Positions 1-6,718 of a DNA stretch of 11,082 nt are shown here, piece after piece. The stretch comes from Pseudomonadota bacterium (GTDB taxonomy: Bacteria; Myxococcota; Polyangia; Polyangiales; Polyangiaceae): NCBI GenBank assembly GCA_023419055.1, contig JAEZYO010000383.1:1-11082 (forward strand). Reading direction: 5' to 3'. How positions within the stretch are numbered: the first letter of the stretch is position 1; every line of letters begins with the position of its first letter. A program made the translations under genes and the position numbers. Under the pieces are notes generated by a model. The model was given only the letters and a program-made list of their open reading frames with translations. It was not told where the DNA came from and did not search any database.

Positions 1-1
1 C

Positions 2-448
2 GTCTTCACCTTCGAGGCCCCACAGGCGTCCCCGCCGGCGAGCAGCTCGAGTGGAGCCGAAAGCGTCGACGTCGGGCCGCCCGCGGCAGGCGGAAGTACG
101 CTTCGAACCCTTTCGTACGTCGCGCTCGGGGTGGGCGTGGTCGGCCTCGGCGCCGGCACGCTGTTCGCCGTTCAGGCCAAGGGCAAGTACGACGACGCGA
201 ACGAGTTCTGCCCCTCGTTTCCCTGCAATCTCACGCGAGACCAGGCGGACGCGCGCGAGGACCTAATCGACGATGGCGACGGCAAGAAGACGCTGTCCAT
301 CGTCGGCTTCGCGGTGGGTGGCGTTGGCCTCGCCACCGGCGCGACGCTGTTCCTTTTGAGCGGTCGAAAGTCCGAGGCGGCGGCGAAGGGATTCCACGTC
401 ACGCCAGTCGTCGGCATCAACAGCTTCGGCGTCACGGGAGGTTTCTGA
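2..448 (+). CDS. C-terminal part of a protein with two membrane helices (partial, 5' end missing)
   Basis: The frame is open from the left edge and ends at TGA 446-448, so 148 residues of the C-terminus are visible and the start is outside the window. In order it shows a Ser/Ala/Pro-rich linker (about residues 7-32 of the visible part), a hydrophobic Gly/Val/Leu segment (about 34-59), a polar charged stretch with a CPSFPC pair and Asp/Arg-rich sequence (about 60-96), a second hydrophobic Gly/Ala segment (about 97-121), and a short hydrophobic tail ending FGVTGGF. This arrangement resembles the C-termini of myxobacterial TPR- or PEGA-domain envelope proteins, but the diagnostic N-terminal domain is not in the window. 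That family assignment is therefore only a guess. The stop is one base ahead of the next start codon, so the two genes are probably co-transcribed and translationally coupled. Confidence 0.75.
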   Translation, partial: VFTFEAPQASPPASSSSGAESVDVGPPAAGGSTLRTLSYVALGVGVVGLGAGTLFAVQAKGKYDDANEFCPSFPCNLTRDQADAREDLIDDGDGKKTLSIVGFAVGGVGLATGATLFLLSGRKSEAAAKGFHVTPVVGINSFGVTGGF

Positions 449-449
449 G

Positions 450-2258
450 ATGGCGGCTCGACGCGTTCGCTCCTTCTCCTCGCTCTTCTGCCTCGGCGTT
501 GCGGTCGCCGTCGCCTGCGGAGGGCCAGACGAGGGCCGCATCAACATCGTCGACGAGGAGTCCGGCGGCTCCGGCGGGTCCAAGAACACGGGCGCGAACG
601 GGGGCACCGCAAACGGCAAGTCCGGCGAGAGCGGGCTCGGGGGCGACGGCGCCGCGGGAGAGGGTTCGATCCCGGTCTCGCCCGATCCTCCGGTCGTCGT
701 CGCCGTCACTCCGAGTGAAGACGAGCTTGCCGAACCGAACGGCAGCATCGAGATCGAGTTTTCGGAGGGGCTCGATCCGGACACGGTCACTCTCGAGAGT
801 ATCAAGCTCCTGGACGGCGAGGTCGCCGTGTCGGGGACGCTCGACTACTCGGGCGTGACCGCCGTCTTCACCCCCGACGTGCGCCTCGATCTGCTCGGCA
901 CCTATACGGTGAGCGTGTCGACGGACGTCACCGACAGCGGCGGCACGGCGATGGAGGAGCCCTACGAGACCAGCGTCCAGGTGCGCGACGGCGTCTGGAG
1001 CGAGGAGGTGGTGGTCGAGAACGCCACCGGCACCCTCTACAAGCAGCTGATCTCGCCGGTGATCGACGGCTACGGCAACGCGCTCGTGGTCTGGGGGCAG
1101 GCGGCGCCCGATGACCCGACCGGGGTGACCGGCGTCTGGGGGCGTTTCTATCGTCCGGGTGAGGGCTGGGGCGACGCCTTCGAGATCGACCAGACCGACG
1201 GCGCTTGCGACAACCTGAGCGTCGCCATGAACTCCGACGGCGACGCCGTGGTGGCCTGGAACCAGACCGTCGAAGGCGTCTATGGCGTCGCTGCGCGCCG
1301 CTACATCGCCGGAGCTTGGGAGGACTACGCTGTCCGCGTCGACAACCTGGAAACCGCAGTCAACGCCTTCATCGTGACCACCGCGGTCAGCCCTACCGGT
1401 GAAGCGCACGTCTTCTGGAACTACAACGACGGCACCCACGCCAACCTGAAGACGACGCACGCAGCACCGGAATCAGACTGGTCTCTGCCCGAGCCCCTCG
1501 GGTACGACGATCGCGTGGCGCCACCAGGCGTTGCCTTCGACCCCGACGGCAACGGCTTTGCCTTTTTCGTCACCGACTCGAACGCGAGCGGAGTCAAAGC
1601 GTCCCTGTACGCCATGCGCTACATTGCCAGCAGCGGGGCGTGGGGCAGCGGGCAGAGCATCGAAGGCTCCATCGAGGCTTCGTTCCAGGAGGTCTCGGTG
1701 GTCGCCGACGACGACGGCGGAGCGTACGCGCTGTTCGAGCGCTACGACGACCAGGCGCTGACGTGGGACGTGATGAGCACCACGTTCACGAAGGCCACCG
1801 GCTTCTCGGAGGCGGTTGCGATCGACTTCCTCGACTCGGGTCCCAGCTCGATCCCGCGTCTTTCCTCCAACGGCAGCCTCCGCGTCGCCTCCTGGAGTCA
1901 AACCGCGAGCCTGACCGAGAACGCGTACTCCGCGCTCGGCGAGGGTGACGGCTACGCAGAACAAGAGCTCCGGAGCGACGGAGATTTCGACGGAGAGTAC
2001 GGCGACGTGGTCGCTGGCGTGGACCGCCGGGGCAACGCTCTCTTGCTCTTCGCGCAGCAGAGCCCAGAGGAGAACGACGACATCCTGTTCTCGCGGCTCG
2101 CGGCCGGCGAGTGGACCGAGGCGGCGAAGGTCAACTCGGAGGTCGCGCAGTACCAGGATGCGCGCGTCGCCGTGGCCGCGAATGGTGTCGCGGTCGGCGC
2201 CTGGTCGACCGGCATCCGTCAGGTCGCGAACTCGATCTTGGTCTCCGTGTTCGAGTAA
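450..2258 (+). CDS. Surface or periplasmic lipoprotein with Ig-like domain and eight propeller-like repeats
   Basis: This 602-residue protein starts at ATG 450 with a good Shine-Dalgarno GGGAGG at 436-441, 8 bases upstream. It has a basic N-terminus and hydrophobic core ending in AVAC, giving a likely lipid-anchored Cys23. A Gly/Ser/Asn-rich linker follows (about 38-75), then a bacterial Ig-like domain of the SbsA/Big_5 type (about 80-178, with the characteristic IEIEFSEGLDPDTV segment). The rest (about 183-602) is a repeat array. A block with an Asn/Asp-Gly turn, then a small hydrophobic strand ending in Trp or Phe, recurs with the aromatic at residues 215, 270, 323, 373, 429, 482, 534 and 585. 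The spacing is 50-56 residues, as expected for beta-propeller blades. There are no catalytic motifs, so an adhesive, binding or structural role at the envelope is inferred. The specific function is unknown. It probably shares a transcript with the partial gene just upstream. Confidence 0.85.
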   Translation: MAARRVRSFSSLFCLGVAVAVACGGPDEGRINIVDEESGGSGGSKNTGANGGTANGKSGESGLGGDGAAGEGSIPVSPDPPVVVAVTPSEDELAEPNGSIEIEFSEGLDPDTVTLESIKLLDGEVAVSGTLDYSGVTAVFTPDVRLDLLGTYTVSVSTDVTDSGGTAMEEPYETSVQVRDGVWSEEVVVENATGTLYKQLISPVIDGYGNALVVWGQAAPDDPTGVTGVWGRFYRPGEGWGDAFEIDQTDGACDNLSVAMNSDGDAVVAWNQTVEGVYGVAARRYIAGAWEDYAVRVDNLETAVNAFIVTTAVSPTGEAHVFWNYNDGTHANLKTTHAAPESDWSLPEPLGYDDRVAPPGVAFDPDGNGFAFFVTDSNASGVKASLYAMRYIASSGAWGSGQSIEGSIEASFQEVSVVADDDGGAYALFERYDDQALTWDVMSTTFTKATGFSEAVAIDFLDSGPSSIPRLSSNGSLRVASWSQTASLTENAYSALGEGDGYAEQELRSDGDFDGEYGDVVAGVDRRGNALLLFAQQSPEENDDILFSRLAAGEWTEAAKVNSEVAQYQDARVAVAANGVAVGAWSTGIRQVANSILVSVFE

Positions 2259-2265
2259 CGGCGCG

Positions 2266-2655
2266 CTAGCCCGAGCAGCAAATCAGCGGCGTGGTCGCCT
2301 GGCAATCTTCGTCCAGGCGAATGCGCCAGACGTGTCGCGCGCAGCGAGCGGTGCAGCTCGACACGGAGAGACCGCAGCCCTCCTTCGTGAAGTCGTAGCT
2401 GTCCTTGCAGACCGTGTTCGCGGAGCTTTGCTCGCCGATGTCGCCCGCGCAGCAGTCGCTGGGATCACACGCCTGGCACTCGCACATCTTCGTGTGAGAG
2501 ATGCTCGAGCCCGGCTTGGGCGGGGCCTTCAGGGTTCGCGACCGCGTGCCGAAGAGCGGCTCCGGTGGGCTCGAAGGGCCGCAGGCCGAGAGCCCGAGCG
2601 CGCCGACCACCGACAGCGAGCAGCAGGCGCGAGCCAAGCGGGAGAACCGAGCCAT
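2266..2655 (-). CDS. Small cysteine-rich lipoprotein of unknown function
   Basis: This 129-residue protein starts at ATG 2655 with GAAAGG at 2661-2666 as ribosome binding site (5-base spacer). A typical lipoprotein signal ends in LSAC, giving lipid-anchored Cys25, followed by a Pro/Ser-rich linker (about 26-51). The remainder contains cysteines at 58, 60, 63, 68, 69, 83, 94, 101, 105, 118, 126 and 127. These are twelve, an even number, including a CxCxxC cluster and two CC pairs. This fits a small exported domain stabilised by up to six disulfides, though metal binding by the CxCxxC(x4)CC cluster is an alternative. I do not recognise the family. It lies 44 bases downstream of the cytochrome c peroxidase gene on the same strand with no terminator seen between them, so they are probably co-transcribed. 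Its stop is 7 bases from the stop of the convergent lipoprotein gene. Confidence 0.8.
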   Translation of the reverse strand: MARFSRLARACCSLSVVGALGLSACGPSSPPEPLFGTRSRTLKAPPKPGSSISHTKMCECQACDPSDCCAGDIGEQSSANTVCKDSYDFTKEGCGLSVSSCTARCARHVWRIRLDEDCQATTPLICCSG

Positions 2656-2699
2656 TGTTGCCTTTCGACACCCGCCGGCCGAGAGCCCTTGGGTGACCC

Positions 2700-3827
2700 T
2701 CAGGGTAGCTTCTTCGGGACCTCGAGCTTCTGGTTGCAGTCGAGCGCCTTCAAGAAGGCGACGATGGCCGAGACTTCACCATCGGTGAGCTGCTTGTTGG
2801 TCATGATCGGCGTGAGGTTCTTGTTGGCGTGCCCGCCGTTCGACATGGCTCGCACCGCGTCGTCGAGCTTCGCCACCGAGCCGTCGTGGAAGTAGGGGGC
2901 GGTCTTCGAAATGTTACGCAGCGTCGGGGGCTTGAAGGCGGCCCAGTCGGTGTCTTTCTTCGTCACCGCCATGCGCCCGACGTCGACCTCCTCCTCCTTC
3001 TTGCCCGCGATGCCGATCCCCACGTTGAAATAAGTGCCCGCGGGCGTCATGTACGCGATCGAGAAGAAGGGCGGCGTGTGACACGCCACGCAGCCGGCCT
3101 TACCGGTGAAGATCTCGAGCCCCTGCTGCTGGGCCGCCGTCAACGCCTTCTTGTCGCCTTTCACGAAGCGGTCGTACGCGGTGTCGTTGCACACGAGGGT
3201 GCGCTCGTAGCTCGCGATGGCTTGCACCACGGTCTCGGGCGTGGCGCCCTTGCCCGGAAAGGCCTCTTCGAACAGCTTCTTGTAGCCGGCGATAGCGCCG
3301 ATCTCGGCCGCCTTCTCCGCGAGCTTTTCCTTGCCGACGCCCATGTTGCCGCCGGCCCAGGCTCCCGTAGCCTGCTCTTCTAGCGTCGCCGCGCGCCCGT
3401 CCCAGTACAGGGCAGGGAGGAAGCCGACGTTCCAGAGCACGGGGCTATGGCGCGTGAGCTGCTTGCCCTGCGCGCCGATCGCGAGCGGCTCGTGTCCGCC
3501 AGTACCGTCCTCGTTCTGGTGGCACGAGTAGCATGCGCGCGAGCCGTCGACCGAGAGCCGCTTGTCGAAGAACAAGAGGTGCCCGAGCTCCACCTTCTTG
3601 TCGGTGAGCGGATTGTCTTCGGGCACCGGCACCTTCTCGAGGTTCGTCGCGAGCGGGCGCGGTGCTCGAGCGGGCGTGGTGGCGCTCACGGTCGGCGGAG
3701 CCACCGCGGGAGGCGCGCTCACCACCGGAGGAGCGGACGGCGTCGCCTCCTTGGGGGGCTCTTCTCGGGTGCCCTTGTCGCAGCCGAGCAACACCACCGC
3801 CGAGAGCACGAGGACGCGCGGGTTCAT
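2700..3827 (-). CDS. Lipid-anchored di-heme cytochrome c peroxidase / MauG-family protein
   Basis: The family reduces hydrogen peroxide in the periplasm with electrons from small c-type cytochromes, or carries out MauG-like oxidations. The 375-residue protein has a lipoprotein signal ending LLGC (Cys16) and a Pro/Ala/Val-rich tether (about 24-58). Two heme c sites follow: CYSCH at 99-103 and CVACH at 246-250. Other family landmarks are WDGR (142-145), LEEQA with the likely catalytic Glu151, FKPPTLRN (298-305), APYFHDG (310-316) and DAVRAM. Met328 in the last motif sits at the expected spacing to be the axial ligand of the electron-transfer heme. The position aligned with the distal His of the peroxidatic heme in classical enzymes (SIGH) is Ala119 here (AIGAQG). 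The peroxidase/MauG fold is clear, but whether it is a true peroxidase is open. The start ATG lies 22 bases after the terminator of the upstream operon, and its ribosome binding site is only a G-rich run. Confidence 0.93.
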   Translation of the reverse strand: MNPRVLVLSAVVLLGCDKGTREEPPKEATPSAPPVVSAPPAVAPPTVSATTPARAPRPLATNLEKVPVPEDNPLTDKKVELGHLLFFDKRLSVDGSRACYSCHQNEDGTGGHEPLAIGAQGKQLTRHSPVLWNVGFLPALYWDGRAATLEEQATGAWAGGNMGVGKEKLAEKAAEIGAIAGYKKLFEEAFPGKGATPETVVQAIASYERTLVCNDTAYDRFVKGDKKALTAAQQQGLEIFTGKAGCVACHTPPFFSIAYMTPAGTYFNVGIGIAGKKEEEVDVGRMAVTKKDTDWAAFKPPTLRNISKTAPYFHDGSVAKLDDAVRAMSNGGHANKNLTPIMTNKQLTDGEVSAIVAFLKALDCNQKLEVPKKLP

Positions 3828-3849
3828 GCCCCCGACTTAGCACGGGGAC

Positions 3850-3881
3850 AAAAAGAAGAGGGCCCGGCAAGTGCCAGGCCC
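3850..3881 (-). terminator. Intrinsic terminator at the end of the ilvB-leuB operon
   Basis: The inverted repeat GGGCC-C-GGCA (3860-3869) / TGCC-A-GGCCC (3872-3881) forms nine GC-rich pairs with one mismatch. Read on the - strand it is followed at once by TCTTCTTTTTG (3859-3849). It begins about 28 bases after the leuB stop. This is a textbook Rho-independent terminator oriented for leuB. Confidence 0.9.
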
Positions 3882-3909
3882 GCGACTCTACGCGGTCAGT
3901 GCCGAACCA

Positions 3910-4974
3910 CTACTTGATCCGTGCCGTCACGGCGTCGCCCATCGCTTGGGTGGAGATGGGGTTCTCCGGGCTCAGGTCGCGCGTCCGGGCGCCGGAGGCC
4001 AGGGTCGCCTCCACGGCGCGCTCGACCGACGCGGCCTCCGCCTCGAGTCCGAGACTGTGACGGAGCAGCAACGCGGCGCTCAAAATAGTGCCGAGCGGGT
4101 TCGCTATCCCCTTGCCCGCGATGTCCGGAGCCGAGCCGTGGATCGGCTCGTACAGGCCGAGGCGCCCCTCGCCGAGCGACGCGCTCGGGAGCATGCCGAG
4201 CGAGCCCGTCAAGACCGCCGCCTCGTCCGAGAGGATGTCGCCGAACATGTTCTCGGTGACGATCACGTCGAAGCTGCCCGGTGCGGTCACGAGGCGCATG
4301 GCGCAGGAGTCGACGAGCTGATGCTCGAACTCGAGGTCGGCGAACTCTTGGGAGAGCTCGACCGCGATCTGCCGCCACATGCGCGAGCTCTCGAGCACGT
4401 TCGCCTTGTCGACGCTCGTCACCTTCTTGCGCCGCCCGCGCGCGAGCGAGCAGGCAAGCTTCACGATGCGGCGGATTTCGAAGTCGTGGTACTCGAGCGT
4501 GTCGACGACCTTCTGTCCCTTGTCCGTCTGCTCGCGGTACTGCTTGCCGAAGTAGAGGCCGACGGTGAGCTCGCGCAAGACCAGGAGGTCGACGCCCTTG
4601 GCTCGCTCGGGCTTGAGCGGCGAGGACGCGAGCAGCTCCGGGTAGCTCTTCACGGGGCGGAGGTTCGCGTAGAGGCCGAGGCCCTGGCGGATCGCGAGCA
4701 AGCCCTTCTCCGGGCGGGTCTTCGCCTTCGGGTCGTCCCACTTGGGGCCACCCACGGCGCCGAGCAACACGGCGTCGGACTGCTTGCAGGCCGCGAGCGT
4801 GCTCGCCGGCAGCGGCTCTCCAGTGGCGTCGATCGCGCAGCCGCCCATGAGGTGAGTCTCGAACGAGAAGCCGTGTCCGAAGCGCTGAGCGATCGCTTCG
4901 GGGACCTTCTGGGCCTCGGCGACCACCTCGGGACCAACACCATCACCGGGGAGAAGAACGATTCGGGCTTGCAT
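3910..4974 (-). CDS. leuB: 3-isopropylmalate dehydrogenase
   Basis: LeuB oxidises and decarboxylates 3-isopropylmalate with NAD+ to 4-methyl-2-oxopentanoate, the last dedicated step to leucine before transamination. It acts in the cytoplasm as a dimer. The 354 residues match the family length. Landmarks are GDGVGPEV at 10-17, GAVGGPKWD (72-80), the substrate-binding arginines around 96-106 ([16 protein letters not shown]), [10 protein letters not shown] (134-143) with conserved Tyr141, Lys190 in TSVDKANV, metal ligands Asp222, Asp246 and Asp250 (the last two in MFGDILSDE), and the NAD-binding [10 protein letters not shown] segment near 280. Position 138 is Val where most family members have Gly (RELTGG). 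The start ATG 4974 has GAGGGGG at 4981-4987. It is the last gene of the operon, 34 bases after cimA. In the citramalate pathway the same enzyme also acts on 3-methylmalate, which explains its pairing with CimA. Confidence 0.97.
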   Translation of the reverse strand: MQARIVLLPGDGVGPEVVAEAQKVPEAIAQRFGHGFSFETHLMGGCAIDATGEPLPASTLAACKQSDAVLLGAVGGPKWDDPKAKTRPEKGLLAIRQGLGLYANLRPVKSYPELLASSPLKPERAKGVDLLVLRELTVGLYFGKQYREQTDKGQKVVDTLEYHDFEIRRIVKLACSLARGRRKKVTSVDKANVLESSRMWRQIAVELSQEFADLEFEHQLVDSCAMRLVTAPGSFDVIVTENMFGDILSDEAAVLTGSLGMLPSASLGEGRLGLYEPIHGSAPDIAGKGIANPLGTILSAALLLRHSLGLEAEAASVERAVEATLASGARTRDLSPENPISTQAMGDAVTARIK

Positions 4975-5008
4975 CGGAAGCCCCCTCTACCACCGTTTTA
5001 TGGGTTTT

Positions 5009-6649
5009 TCACCGGGTTGCGGTGAGATTGACCACGCGCTCGCTCGATCGCGCGAAATCGGCGTCCGAGAGCTTGGCTCCGGAGCGGATCAGGCCGTATT
5101 CGATGGCGTCCACGAGCGCCTGGAGCGAGGCCTCGATGATGTTGGGGGACGCCCCCACCGTGCTCCAGCTCTCGTTGCCGCTCCGGCTGTCGATGAGCAC
5201 GCGGGTGGTCGCCTCGGTGCCGTCCTTGCCGTCCAGGATGCGCACCTTGTAGTCGGCGAGGTGGATGTCGGCGAGCGCGGGATAAACCGGCGACAGCGCC
5301 TTCCTGAGCGCGCTGTCGAGCGAGCCTACCGGGCCCGTGCCTTCGGCCGCGGTGTGCAGGGTCTCGGTCCCGACGCGCAGCTTCACGACCGCTTCGGACA
5401 CCGTCTCCGTATTGCGGCGCTTGCTGACCTGCACCTGGAACTCGAGCACCTCGAACAGGGGCACGTAGTCCTTGGCGCGCCGCATGAGGAGCAGCGCGAC
5501 CGAAGCCTCGGCGATGTCGTACGACATGCCGCGCGCCTCCGCTTCCTTGATCTCCTGGAGCGCCGAGAGCTCGGCGCCCGCGCTCACCGACACGCCGAGC
5601 TCCTCCGCCTTGTGCAGGAGGTTGCCGCGACCGGAGAGCTCGCTCACCACGACGCGCATCTCGTTGCCGACGAGCGCGGGATCGACGTGCTGGTAGCTCT
5701 CGGAGCTCCGGCGCATGGCCGCGACGTGCACGCCGCCCTTGTGAGCGAAGGCGCTCTTACCGACGTAGGCCATGTGCGGATCCGACGCCAGGTTCGCCCG
5801 ATCGGCCACGAAGCGGGACACCTCGCTGAGCTCGCCGAGGCGCCCCGGAGCGACGCAGCGGCGCCCGAGCTTGAGCTCGAGGTTCGGGATGATGACGCAC
5901 AGGTTCGCGTTCCCGCAGCGCTCCCCGTAGCCGTTGATGGTGCCCTGCACGTGAGAGGCGCCGGCGCGCACCGCTGCCACGCTGTTCGCGACGCCGCACC
6001 CCGTGTCGTCATGGGCGTGGACACCCACTCGGTGACCGACCTTGGACAGCACGTCGCGGACGACCTCCTCCACGGTCCAGGGGAGGTTCCCGCCGTTCGT
6101 GTCGCAGAGCGTGACCGTCTCCGCGCCGCCGCGGATCGCCGCGCGCAGCGTCTCGACCGCGTAACCGGGATCGGCGCGGTAGCCGTCGAAGAAGTGCTCG
6201 GCGTCGTAGATCACGCGCCGCCCCTCGGAGACGAGGTAGCGCACGCTCTCCTCGATCATCGAGAGGTTGTCCTCGAGCGTGGTGCGGAGCACGTCAGTGA
6301 CGTGCAAGGTCCAGCTCTTGCCGAAGATGGTACAGACCTTCGTCCCGGCTTCGATCAGGGCGCGGAGGCTCGGGTCTTGGTCCGGCCCCATGTTGGCGCG
6401 CCGGGTCGAGCCGAAAGCGGCGATGAGGGCGTGCTTCCACTCGCGGTCGCGCGCGCGGGCGAAGAACTCGGCGTCCTTCGGGTTCGAGCCCGGCCAGCCG
6501 CCTTCGATGAACGTGACGCCGAACTCGTCGAGCTTCTCTGCGATGCGGATCTTGTCCGCGAGCGTGTAGGAAATTCCCTCACGCTGCGAGCCGTCACGGA
6601 GCGTGGTGTCGTAGATTTCGACGAGTGGGAGGTCGGAAGGAGAAGTCAT
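5009..6649 (-). CDS. cimA: (R)-citramalate synthase
   Basis: CimA condenses acetyl-CoA with pyruvate to (R)-citramalate, the entry to a threonine-independent route to 2-oxobutanoate and isoleucine. The 546 residues fit the CimA branch of the alpha-isopropylmalate/homocitrate synthase family. The TIM-barrel has YDTTLRDGSQREG (13-25, metal ligand Asp14), EGGWPGSNPKD (about 50-60), HAHDDTG (211-217, metal-binding His211 and His213) and NGYGERCGNAN (239-249, Asn247). A linker domain follows, then a LeuA-type regulatory domain (about 390-525) presumed to mediate feedback by isoleucine. CimA is distinguished from LeuA by the GGWPG and GYGERCGN sequences and by a separate leuA immediately upstream. 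I chose ATG 6649 because GAGG at 6658-6661 sits 8 bases upstream. The frame could be extended to a TTG at 6682, but that codon lies at the tail of the preceding hairpin and has no ribosome binding site. Confidence 0.93.
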   Translation of the reverse strand: MTSPSDLPLVEIYDTTLRDGSQREGISYTLADKIRIAEKLDEFGVTFIEGGWPGSNPKDAEFFARARDREWKHALIAAFGSTRRANMGPDQDPSLRALIEAGTKVCTIFGKSWTLHVTDVLRTTLEDNLSMIEESVRYLVSEGRRVIYDAEHFFDGYRADPGYAVETLRAAIRGGAETVTLCDTNGGNLPWTVEEVVRDVLSKVGHRVGVHAHDDTGCGVANSVAAVRAGASHVQGTINGYGERCGNANLCVIIPNLELKLGRRCVAPGRLGELSEVSRFVADRANLASDPHMAYVGKSAFAHKGGVHVAAMRRSSESYQHVDPALVGNEMRVVVSELSGRGNLLHKAEELGVSVSAGAELSALQEIKEAEARGMSYDIAEASVALLLMRRAKDYVPLFEVLEFQVQVSKRRNTETVSEAVVKLRVGTETLHTAAEGTGPVGSLDSALRKALSPVYPALADIHLADYKVRILDGKDGTEATTRVLIDSRSGNESWSTVGASPNIIEASLQALVDAIEYGLIRSGAKLSDADFARSSERVVNLTATR

Positions 6650-6657
6650 TCGGGGAT

Positions 6658-6661
6658 CCTC
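6658..6661 (-). promoter_or_regulatory. Ribosome binding site deciding the cimA start
   Basis: On the - strand GAGG lies 8 bases before ATG 6649. It favours this start over the in-frame TTG at 6682, which would add 11 residues not expected in the family. Confidence 0.7.
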
Positions 6662-6680
6662 GAGCTTCGGCCGATAGAGC

Positions 6681-6710
6681 AAGAAAGGGGCCGGACACGA
6701 GCCCGACCCC
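6681..6710 (-). terminator. Terminator-like hairpin between leuA and cimA
   Basis: On the - strand, 8 bases after the leuA stop, GGGG-T-CGG is followed by an 8-9 base loop and then CCG-G-CCCC (arms about 6703-6710 and 6687-6694). This gives about seven GC pairs with one mismatch. The run TTTCTT (6686-6681) follows directly. The shape is that of an intrinsic terminator, but it lies inside what looks like one operon, so partial termination or an RNA-processing or stability role is inferred. Confidence 0.6.
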
Positions 6711-6718
6711 TCTTTGCC

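Noticed and set aside
432..1460. 342-residue open frame on the - strand opposite the lipoprotein gene
   Set aside because: The + strand frame has a signal peptide, an Ig-like domain and regular repeats, while this one has low-complexity shadow composition.
2259..2265. Bidirectional terminator between the convergent stops of the lipoprotein genes
   Set aside because: Only seven bases separate the stops, and I found no GC hairpin followed by a T-run on either strand nearby.
3871..5025. 384-residue open frame on the + strand opposite leuB
   Set aside because: It begins inside the leuB terminator and mirrors leuB throughout. There is no ribosome binding site and no family resemblance.
6650..6682. 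N-terminal extension of cimA from a TTG codon
   Set aside because: The TTG lies at the U-tract of the leuA-cimA hairpin with no ribosome binding site, whereas ATG 6649 has GAGG at 8 bases.
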